DNA of 35,398 nt. Origin: a candidate division KSB1 bacterium. GTDB taxonomy: Bacteria; Zhuqueibacterota; Zhuqueibacteria; JANLFK01; Oleimicrobiaceae. A program made the position numbers and the translations under genes. The notes beneath the pieces were generated by a model. That model ran no database searches. It was not told the origin of the DNA and saw nothing but the letters and a program-made list of their open reading frames with translations. The DNA lies in assembly GCA_034506335.1 (NCBI GenBank), contig JAPDPR010000041.1, positions 1 through 35,398 on the forward strand. The letters run 5' to 3'. Shown one piece after another: positions 6,582-13,275 of this stretch. Each line of letters starts with the position of its first letter. The first letter of the stretch is position 1.

Positions 6582-8522
6582 ATGGGGTTTCTGGCACTTT
6601 TGGCGAACGGAATCCTGCTTGGTGCAATAATGGCCCTCGTAGGCTGTTCACGGAATTCGGAGTGGGCTCGCACGGTGGACTGGCGAGACCTGGCGTTGGC
6701 TAAGCTTCCGGAAGCCAAGGACTATCCCGACGCAGAAGCAGTGGTGGTACTAGATGAAGGCAGAGTCGAGGTGTCCGGCGAATGGCAGATGGGTTTCACC
6801 CTCTTTGAGCGCCGCCGGGTCGTAAGGATATTCACTCGCCGGGGCGAACGCTTTGCCAACGTGGTCGTGCCGTACAGCGCCGACAGTCATGTGGAGATGC
6901 TGCAGGCGCGGGCAATCTCCCCTGAAGGGCACATTTCGGTTGTGGAGCCTAAGCGAATCTACGACGTCACTCTTTATCCCAGCTTCATTTTCTACTCTGA
7001 CCAACGGGCTAAGCTTTTCGCCGTGCCGGGCATTGAACCGGGTTCGGTGGTCGAGTACAAATATCGGGTTCGCATTCCCACGCGGAGTTTCTGGCACTCA
7101 TGGACATTTCAGGAGGACATCCCGGTGGTCAAATCAAGTTTTAGAGTCCTTGCTCCTGGCGAATGGAAGGTGAACTACCGGGTCCATGGCCTTGAGGTTC
7201 GGCCGCGTGTGACCAAGGCTCCTGCGGGTTTCAAGGCAGAGTACGTGTGGGAAGTGACGGACGTCCCTGCTGTGGTCCGGGAGTTATCGATGCCTCCTCC
7301 ACGGGAAAGCTATGCGCGGCTCGAGCTGGCTCCCGTGGGCATGACGACCTGGAACGATGTAGCCGCCTGGTACAATGCGTTGGTCGAACCCCAGAGCAAA
7401 GTGAGCAAGGAAATCTCTCGCAAGGCCCGCGAGGTAGTGGGTGATGCCAGCACCGAGTGGGAGAAGATGAAACGATTGGCTATGTGGGTGAGGGATAACA
7501 TCCGCTACTTGGCTGTGGAGATCGGGATCGGTGGGTACCAACCCCACCCGGCAGCCGAGGTGCTCGCAAATCGCTATGGGGACTGTAAAGACGTTGCCAC
7601 TCTTCTGTGCGCAATGGCCTCGGCAGTCGGCATTGAAACGGAGCAGGTGCTAGTGAGCACTTGGCAAAACGGCGTGCCGGACACCTCTTTGCCTTCGCCC
7701 TTCCATTTCAATCACGCGATGGTGTTCTGGCCGGCCGCCCCCGACAGCGGTCTGTGGATCGATCCAACCGACAAAGGGACTCCATTTGGTGAATTGCCCT
7801 GGTACGATCAAGGGGTCTTTGTGCTTCGTGTGAAAAGGGACGGGACAGGCGGGGTGGTGCGGACACCGAGGCGCCATCCGGCTGCGAATCGTACTGCCGT
7901 GCGCTGGTATGCACGGATGCAAGAACAGGGAGCTGCAGAGGTACACGGGACCACCGTGCTGCGAGGCGCACCTGCTGCAGAGCTTCGCAAGGAGTTAGCA
8001 AACCTTAGTGCCACGGAAAGGGCACGCTGGCTGGAGTGGGACCTGGCCAGTCGCTGCCCAGGAATCAAACTAGCTGCTTGGGAAGTGCAAGGAATGGAGC
8101 CGGAGGCGGACTCGGTAAAGCTGACCTATGACTTTGGCTCCCCGGGCTTTGCGGTGAGGACCGGTGCTGTACTCGGACTTCGCCCTGCGCAGTTCTCGCT
8201 TCTTGAGCTACCGAGCCTGTTCCGGTCACCAGAAAGAAGGTTTCCGATTCGTTTTCGATTCGGTGTGACGCAAGAGTTCACGCTCCACCTCACTTTGCCA
8301 CAAGGCTACCGGCTGCTTTCGCAGGCCCTTTCCGACTCCTTGCGCAGTGAGCACGGAGCAGCCACCTGGTCATGGTTCCCCACCACCGACGGGCTTTTCG
8401 CTCGGATCGAATACCGTCTCACCGGTGCGGAGGTTTCGCCCACGCAGTATCCCGCCTTTCGTGCCTTCCTTGACAGCGTACAGGTGCGAGACCTGCGCGA
8501 AGTGCACATAGGAAAAAGGTAA
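6582..8522 (+). CDS. DUF3857 / transglutaminase-like lipoprotein
   Basis: A 646-residue secreted protein. The first 22 residues form a lipoprotein signal peptide ending ALVGC, with Cys22 as the lipidated residue. A DUF3857 domain follows (about 60-240). A transglutaminase-like fold then shows Cys335 in RYGDCKD, His378 in HFNHAM and Asp394 in LWIDPT, a complete Cys-His-Asp triad. The tail (about 420-646) matches the DUF3858-like beta region usually found after this domain. These proteins are common in FCB bacteria and are thought to act on cell-surface peptides or proteins; the reaction is not established. The open frame runs back to 6357, but only ATG 6582 places the signal peptide at the N-terminus. 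Its Shine-Dalgarno sequence is weak and I found no promoter of the common class between 6359 and 6581. Confidence 0.87.
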   Translation: MGFLALLANGILLGAIMALVGCSRNSEWARTVDWRDLALAKLPEAKDYPDAEAVVVLDEGRVEVSGEWQMGFTLFERRRVVRIFTRRGERFANVVVPYSADSHVEMLQARAISPEGHISVVEPKRIYDVTLYPSFIFYSDQRAKLFAVPGIEPGSVVEYKYRVRIPTRSFWHSWTFQEDIPVVKSSFRVLAPGEWKVNYRVHGLEVRPRVTKAPAGFKAEYVWEVTDVPAVVRELSMPPPRESYARLELAPVGMTTWNDVAAWYNALVEPQSKVSKEISRKAREVVGDASTEWEKMKRLAMWVRDNIRYLAVEIGIGGYQPHPAAEVLANRYGDCKDVATLLCAMASAVGIETEQVLVSTWQNGVPDTSLPSPFHFNHAMVFWPAAPDSGLWIDPTDKGTPFGELPWYDQGVFVLRVKRDGTGGVVRTPRRHPAANRTAVRWYARMQEQGAAEVHGTTVLRGAPAAELRKELANLSATERARWLEWDLASRCPGIKLAAWEVQGMEPEADSVKLTYDFGSPGFAVRTGAVLGLRPAQFSLLELPSLFRSPERRFPIRFRFGVTQEFTLHLTLPQGYRLLSQALSDSLRSEHGAATWSWFPTTDGLFARIEYRLTGAEVSPTQYPAFRAFLDSVQVRDLREVHIGKR

Positions 8523-8884
8523 TTCGCTGAAACAATTCGTCGCTCAATCTGCTCTCGGTGGCCGAACCAACATCCGGCGGCAACGTGGACGGTTTGCATC
8601 CCCTTGTTTCCCGAGCTGTGTGTGTCAGAAATGATGATCGATTCAGAGGCTTTTGGCAATTTGGCAGTGGCTTGCCTCTTTTCCACCCGACAGCGGCTCC
8701 CTCAGCATGAGAAGATCCCCCCGTCCCCGTTAGGGGGAATAGTGAGGGTGCGCGGCGCCGCATGGGGCCTGTTCCGACCTGTGCGGCATGAGTGTGAATC
8801 CGGGACACGCCCCTGAAGGGCCGCCTTCCGCCGCGGGTCCGCACAAGAAGCCGAAAAAAAATCTGCGTCGCCCGAGAAAAGAGC
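8523..8884. other. gene-free spacer between lipoprotein and MerR operon
   Basis: I see no gene here on either strand. Two hairpins are visible without a following T-run: a 5-bp perfect stem at 8724-8738 and a GCCGCA/TGCGGC pair at 8757-8787. Either could end the lipoprotein transcript, but neither is a classical terminator. An A-tract precedes the promoter at 8885. Confidence 0.5.
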
Positions 8885-8913
8885 TTGACAGAGTCGAAAA
8901 AAAGGCCTACATT
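8885..8913 (+). promoter_or_regulatory. promoter of the merR-like / radical SAM operon
   Basis: TTGACA, 17 bp (with seven A in the spacer), TACATT. The expected start is near 8920, 44 nt before the MerR ATG. The spacer is 17 bp, not the 19-20 bp of classical MerR-activated promoters. A loose inverted repeat (GGCCTA at 8904, TAGGTC at 8930) overlaps the -10 box and could be an operator. Confidence 0.7.
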
Positions 8914-8963
8914 CCTACACGTTCGCTGATAGGTCTGGGAGAACAATACGTAAACGGACAGAT

Positions 8964-9704
8964 ATGAAGGCTCACGTGTACCAACGGCAGGAATTTATTA
9001 CTCTCCTCTCCATTACGGAGGAGGAGCTTGCGGAGTGGGAACGTTTAGGGCTCGTTCGTCACTTAGGGCGCATTGACAATCAGATACCATTCTACACAGA
9101 GGCACACGTCAACCAGGCACGACAGATTCAGCAGTTGCAGAGGCTGGGCTATGACTTGCAGGCCATTCAGAAGATCGTGCGGAAGGTGGGACTGCCGGCG
9201 CAAGGTGCCACTGGCTCCGCTCGGCAGGTGACTGATTTTCTCACCGTGGGAGAGCTGGCAGAGCAGGCGGGTGTTAATGCCCGCACTATCAAATACTGGG
9301 AGGAGCGCGGCATCCTCCAGCCAGACGCGCGGAGCACAGGTGGATTTCGGCTCTATTCACGCGTCTACGTGTACCTGTGCAATCTGATCAAGGACCTGCA
9401 AAACTTCGGGTATTCCCTCGAGGAGATCAAAGAGATTTCGGACCTCTTCCGCGACTTCTTGGCCATAAGCGAAGGCGCCGCTACCTACACGCGCGAAGAG
9501 ACAAGGCAGCGCCTGGAATTAATGCAGCAGCGGATGGCTTCTTTGCAAGAGCGGATCTCAGCCCTCAAGCAAGGGATCAAGAGGTGGGAGGATCTGCTGC
9601 GCAAAAAGGGAAAGGAGGTGTCGCAACTTCTTAGCCGATTCAGCGACGGCTCCGGCAAACCCGGCGCCGAGAGTCAGAGAAAGTCCAGCGAAACATTGAG
9701 GTAG
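8964..9704 (+). CDS. MerR-family regulator with two tandem HTH domains
   Basis: A 246-residue protein. A canonical MerR winged helix-turn-helix lies at about residues 92-155 (LTVGELAEQAGVNARTIKYW and the GYSLEEIKEI helix). The first 75 residues form a second, diverged copy: a helix pair with WERLGLVRH, a YTEAHVNQARQIQQLQRLGY segment and AIQKIVRKVG. This looks like a duplication inside one chain. A long coiled coil (about 175-230) would dimerise it, and the tail is polar. No Cys-rich metal site or drug-binding domain is seen. It sits 9 nt before the radical SAM gene under one promoter, so it probably controls that operon, perhaps including itself. The inducer is unknown. Confidence 0.9.
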   Translation: MKAHVYQRQEFITLLSITEEELAEWERLGLVRHLGRIDNQIPFYTEAHVNQARQIQQLQRLGYDLQAIQKIVRKVGLPAQGATGSARQVTDFLTVGELAEQAGVNARTIKYWEERGILQPDARSTGGFRLYSRVYVYLCNLIKDLQNFGYSLEEIKEISDLFRDFLAISEGAATYTREETRQRLELMQQRMASLQERISALKQGIKRWEDLLRKKGKEVSQLLSRFSDGSGKPGAESQRKSSETLR

Positions 9705-9713
9705 TACGTCATC

Positions 9714-11153
9714 ATGGCAAAACTAGTCCTGATCGAGCCGAAGGCGCCGAACCTTCACATCTTCACCCGCTTCCCTCTGCCAAGACTCGGGACCATTATC
9801 TTGGCGACCATCGCCCGCCAGAAGGGGTGGGACGCACATGTTTTCGTCGAGGAACAGGGAGCAATCGACTGGCAGGAGGTCGCCCAGGCCGACCTCGTCG
9901 GGGTATCTACCGTCACGTCAACCGCCCCGCGCGCTTATGCTATTGCAGACCGAGTGAGGAGCAAAGGCATTCCGGTTGTTCTCGGAGGGCCACATGTCAC
10001 CTACATGCCGGAGGAAGCAATAACCCACGCCGACTATGTGCTGCGGGGTGAGGCAGAATCCTCCTTCCCGTTGTTTCTGGAAGCGCTAACCGGGCAGCGC
10101 CCTCTGGAAGAGGTGCCAAACCTTGTGTACCGCAAAGACGGCACATGGCAGCGCACCACGGTGGCTGCTCCTCCTGTAGTGCTGGATGAGATTCCTTTTC
10201 CTGATTTCTCTTTGGTAAGGGGAAAGCAGCGGACTATTGGGCGCAAGAGGATTATCCCGGTCCAGACTTCGCGTGGGTGTCCTTACAACTGTTCATTCTG
10301 CTCTGTGACCGGCATGTTCGGCCGCAAGTATCGGTTCCGCTCCACCGAGAACGTAATCGCCGAGTTGCGGCGGTATGACGCCCCTAATAATTTTGTCTTT
10401 TTTTACGACGACAACTTCGCTGCGAACCCCAAACGCACGCGACGGTTGTTGGAGGCGATGTGCGCGGAGGGGTTTAGGTTCAAGTGGTCCACCCAGGTAC
10501 GGGCTGATCTCACCAAAGACGAGGACTTGGTGCGTCTGATGCGGCGCGCTGGTTGCCACACGGTATTCGTCGGCTTTGAGACGGTGAACCCTGCCAGTCT
10601 GCAGGCCACAGGCAAGCATCAGACGGTCAAAGAAATGGAACATGCCACTCGCATATTCCGGCGGCATCGCATCAACGTGCATGGGATGTTCATCCTTGGT
10701 CTGGACGACGACACATTTGCCTCGGTCAAAGCTACGGTGGCCTTCGCCAAGAAGCACCGCCTTGCCTCAGCGCAGTTCCTGATTCTGACTCCATTGCCGG
10801 GCAGCCAGTGCTTTGAGCAGTTGCGGGCAGAAGGGCGCATCGCCTTCACCGACTGGAGCCTTTACGACGCGCACCATGTTGTGTTTGAGCCGCGAGGCTT
10901 TTCGCTGTGGGAATTACAGATGGCGCAAATCTGGGCGCACCAGCGCTTTTATTCAATCACGACCTTGGTGCGGAGGCTGCTGAGTCTTCGTCTAGAAGAG
11001 GTGGCAATCGCGCACTACGCACGACGCCTCAATGCCGTCTGGCGCAAGAAGAACAGTCTTTACCTGCGTTTGTTGTCCCTCCTGAAGGCAAAGACTGGGG
11101 GACGCATCAAAGCGGAGTTCTGGCAGGACGTGGCCGTGGATCTGCCTTCATAG
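9714..11153 (+). CDS. B12-binding-domain radical SAM enzyme
   Basis: A 479-residue class B-type radical SAM protein. An N-terminal Rossmann-like cobalamin domain (about 1-135) has the VVLGGPHVTYMPEEA segment but no DxHxxG motif, so cobalamin, if bound, would not be held by that His. The iron-sulfur motif is CPYNCSFC with Cys189, Cys193 and Cys196, followed by a radical SAM barrel to about 390 and a basic helical tail. Relatives include BchE-like cyclases, hopanoid and lipid methylases and many uncharacterised enzymes. The substrate cannot be read from the sequence. GAGGTAG lies 8-9 nt before the ATG. It shares an operon with the MerR regulator and is followed directly by a terminator, which isolates the pair as a regulator-enzyme unit. 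Confidence 0.9.
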   Translation: MAKLVLIEPKAPNLHIFTRFPLPRLGTIILATIARQKGWDAHVFVEEQGAIDWQEVAQADLVGVSTVTSTAPRAYAIADRVRSKGIPVVLGGPHVTYMPEEAITHADYVLRGEAESSFPLFLEALTGQRPLEEVPNLVYRKDGTWQRTTVAAPPVVLDEIPFPDFSLVRGKQRTIGRKRIIPVQTSRGCPYNCSFCSVTGMFGRKYRFRSTENVIAELRRYDAPNNFVFFYDDNFAANPKRTRRLLEAMCAEGFRFKWSTQVRADLTKDEDLVRLMRRAGCHTVFVGFETVNPASLQATGKHQTVKEMEHATRIFRRHRINVHGMFILGLDDDTFASVKATVAFAKKHRLASAQFLILTPLPGSQCFEQLRAEGRIAFTDWSLYDAHHVVFEPRGFSLWELQMAQIWAHQRFYSITTLVRRLLSLRLEEVAIAHYARRLNAVWRKKNSLYLRLLSLLKAKTGGRIKAEFWQDVAVDLPS

Positions 11154-11179
11154 CTACCCGTTCTGCGCTGGCAACGTCA

Positions 11180-11209
11180 GGGGCTTCAAGGATTTTGAAG
11201 CCCCTTTTT
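11180..11209 (+). terminator. intrinsic terminator of the radical SAM operon
   Basis: A perfect 10-bp stem (GGGGCTTCAA with TTGAAGCCCC) has a 5-nt loop and a five-T tract. Confidence 0.93.
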
Positions 11210-11305
11210 CATTTGGCCCCAGTTTGCGGTGCAGGGGCGCGACTGGTGCGCGTGGGTCACCCCATTCTTGCTAGCCGAAGAATACCTTCCGGCAAGTGTT
11301 TCACC

Positions 11306-11334
11306 TTGACTAATTGGAGTTTTTTTTCTACTTT
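11306..11334 (+). promoter_or_regulatory. promoter of the glycosylation operon
   Basis: TTGACT, 17 bp ending in eight T and C, TACTTT. The expected start is near 11341, only about 7 nt before the methyltransferase ATG, so the mRNA would be almost leaderless. Confidence 0.65.
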
Positions 11335-11347
11335 TCCCATCAGTCAC

Positions 11348-12139
11348 ATGGCGACAGGCGCAGTCGAAAAGCGATCGCGGCGTGCCCACTGGGAACAGTT
11401 CTGGGCAGAAAGAGGAGAGGCTACAGCCTACTATTCGAACGCGGACCGGGTGGTAGAGCAGATTGCCCGTGCGGTCTCTCTCCGAGGAATCCGGGCTCTG
11501 GAAGTGGGTGCAGGCACGGGGCGGGATGGGCTGAGGCTGGCACAACGCGGCGCACGCGTCATACTGTTGGATTACGCCCAGCAAGCCGCGGAGATGATGA
11601 AGCGCCAAGCACGCGTGACTCGTGGCGTGCACGTCGTACGCGCCGACGCCTGCGCGATGCCCATCCGCGACAAGACCCTGGACGTGGTCTTCCACCAGGG
11701 ATTGCTGGAACACTTTGCTGACCCCAAGCCGTTGCTGCGAGAGAATGTGCGCGTGGTGCGTCCCGGGGGCATTGTTGTGGTGGACGTACCCCAACGGTAC
11801 CACATCTACACAGTGCTAAAGCATATCCTGATGGCCCTCGGCAAGTGGTTCGCAGGATGGGAGACAGAGTTCTCTGTTCGCCAATTGAAAAGACTGATGG
11901 AACGCAGCGGACTTGAAGTACTCTGGGTCTACGGTGACTACATGCGTCCCAGCCTTTTCTATCGTATGCTCCGTGAGCTATTCCGGCGTGTTGGCATTCG
12001 TTTGCCTATGTACCCGCCGATGTGCAAGCCGGTGCAGTCCCTCCGCGCGCGGGTGCGCCGTGCAGTCCTTCGGAGGCCTCTGTGGCTGAATACCTGCATG
12101 GACATCGGGGTTGTGGCGCGGCGTCCGGAGGGTCGGTGA
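11348..12139 (+). CDS. class I SAM-dependent methyltransferase
   Basis: A 263-residue methyltransferase. Motif I is LEVGAGTGRDGLRLA, with an acidic LLDYA strand end after it. The later motif (VVFHQGLLEHF, VRPGGIVVVDVP) fits the Methyltransf_11 family. Substrates of this group range from quinones to sugars and lipids; the operon suggests a glycan or lipid acceptor. The frame is open upstream to 10907, but that part overlaps the radical SAM gene, its terminator and the promoter. ATG 11348 is chosen because it is the first after the promoter. No Shine-Dalgarno sequence can fit in the short leader. The TGA stop overlaps the GTG start of the next gene. Confidence 0.85.
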   Translation: MATGAVEKRSRRAHWEQFWAERGEATAYYSNADRVVEQIARAVSLRGIRALEVGAGTGRDGLRLAQRGARVILLDYAQQAAEMMKRQARVTRGVHVVRADACAMPIRDKTLDVVFHQGLLEHFADPKPLLRENVRVVRPGGIVVVDVPQRYHIYTVLKHILMALGKWFAGWETEFSVRQLKRLMERSGLEVLWVYGDYMRPSLFYRMLRELFRRVGIRLPMYPPMCKPVQSLRARVRRAVLRRPLWLNTCMDIGVVARRPEGR

Positions 12140-13275
12140 GGTTGCGAATCCTCCTCATTAACTGGCAGGATATTCGTCACCCCTCACATGGAGGAGCTGA
12201 GGTCCACGCCCACGAGATCCTCAGACGCATGGCTGCTGCTGGGCACGAGGTCACTCAGGTGAGCTGTGCCTTCCACGGCGGTGCTCGCGAAGAGGTCATA
12301 GACGGCGTGCGAATTTTTCGCAGGGGGCCAAGGCCTGTGTTTAACTACTTGGTGCCCTTTCTGTATAGGACCCTCAAGGACAGGGAAGCGTTTGACATAG
12401 TGTTGGAAGACATCAACAAGATCCCGTTCTATACACCGCTGTACGTGCGGCGGCCGGTCGTGGCTATTGTGCATCACTTGTTTGGTTCTGCGATCCGGCT
12501 CGAGACCGGCCGGTTGGCTGCTGCCTACGTCCAGGTTGCTGAGAAGCTGGTCCCCCGGGTTTACCGTGACACGCGCTTCGTCGCCGTGTCCGCCAGCACA
12601 CAGCGGGAACTTGCCAGTCTTGGTCTGCGTTGTAGCAGCGAAGATATTGCCTATAACGCAGTGGACCATGAGGTATGTTACCCTCGACCAGAACTGAAGT
12701 CGCAGCGAGCTACGGTGGGTTATCTGGGGCGGATCAAGCGCTACAAGTGCCTTGACCACCTTCTGCTGGCGTTGCCGATGATACAGCGGGCGATTCCTGA
12801 GGTGCGGTTGCTGGTAGTTGGCGAGGGGGATGACCGCCCCAGGCTGGAGGCGATGGCCCGAGAGATGGGCATTTCCGAGCGGGTGCAGTTCACGGGCCAG
12901 GTGACCGAGCAACAAAAGGCGGAACTGTTGAACCAGATGTGGGTGATGGTGAACCCCTCTGCGAAGGAAGGGTGGGGAATCACCGTGCTGGAGGCAAGTG
13001 CCTGCGGAGTGCCAGTTGTGGCCGCGGACTCCCCAGGGCTTCGGGATTCTGTTGTCCATGGACGGACAGGACTGCTATATCCTTGGGGGGACCTTAAGGG
13101 ACTGACCGAGTGCGTGTGTAGTGTGCTCAAGAACAAACAGCTTCGCGAGCGGTTAGGACAAGCCGGACATCTTTGGGCCCAGCGATTTTCCTGGGAGTCT
13201 TCTGTTTCGCGCCTGATGGAGATCATCGAGCAGGAAATGACTCGTTCACTCCGTGGAGGAAACCTTCATGAATGA
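12136..13275 (+). CDS. GT4-family glycosyltransferase
   Basis: A 379-residue retaining GT-B glycosyltransferase (group 1). The N-terminal fold begins LRILLINWQDIRHPSHGGAE, a nucleotide-sugar transferase start with the GGAE loop. The C-terminal domain has GYLGRIKRYK, a VVGEGDDRP strand and the E-x7-E donor motif in KEGWGITVLEASACG. It should add a sugar from a nucleotide-sugar donor to a lipid- or protein-linked acceptor at the cytoplasmic face. The start is GTG 12136, overlapping the previous stop by 4 nt, with GGAGGG 7-8 nt before it. Its 3' end overlaps the next gene by 8 nt. The sugar specificity is unknown. Confidence 0.92.
   Translation: MRLRILLINWQDIRHPSHGGAEVHAHEILRRMAAAGHEVTQVSCAFHGGAREEVIDGVRIFRRGPRPVFNYLVPFLYRTLKDREAFDIVLEDINKIPFYTPLYVRRPVVAIVHHLFGSAIRLETGRLAAAYVQVAEKLVPRVYRDTRFVAVSASTQRELASLGLRCSSEDIAYNAVDHEVCYPRPELKSQRATVGYLGRIKRYKCLDHLLLALPMIQRAIPEVRLLVVGEGDDRPRLEAMAREMGISERVQFTGQVTEQQKAELLNQMWVMVNPSAKEGWGITVLEASACGVPVVAADSPGLRDSVVHGRTGLLYPWGDLKGLTECVCSVLKNKQLRERLGQAGHLWAQRFSWESSVSRLMEIIEQEMTRSLRGGNLHE

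Noticed and set aside
8904..8935. Inverted repeat GGCCTA/TAGGTC as a MerR operator
   Set aside because: There is only one 6-bp arm with a mismatch and a 20-nt gap, too weak to list as a site.
8419..8946. Minus-strand frame of 175 codons in the spacer
   Set aside because: It overlaps the end of the lipoprotein gene and the MerR promoter and shows no family features.
12184..13059. Minus-strand open frame of 291 codons
   Set aside because: It is antisense to the GT4 gene, with His/Gln-rich low-quality sequence and no family resemblance.
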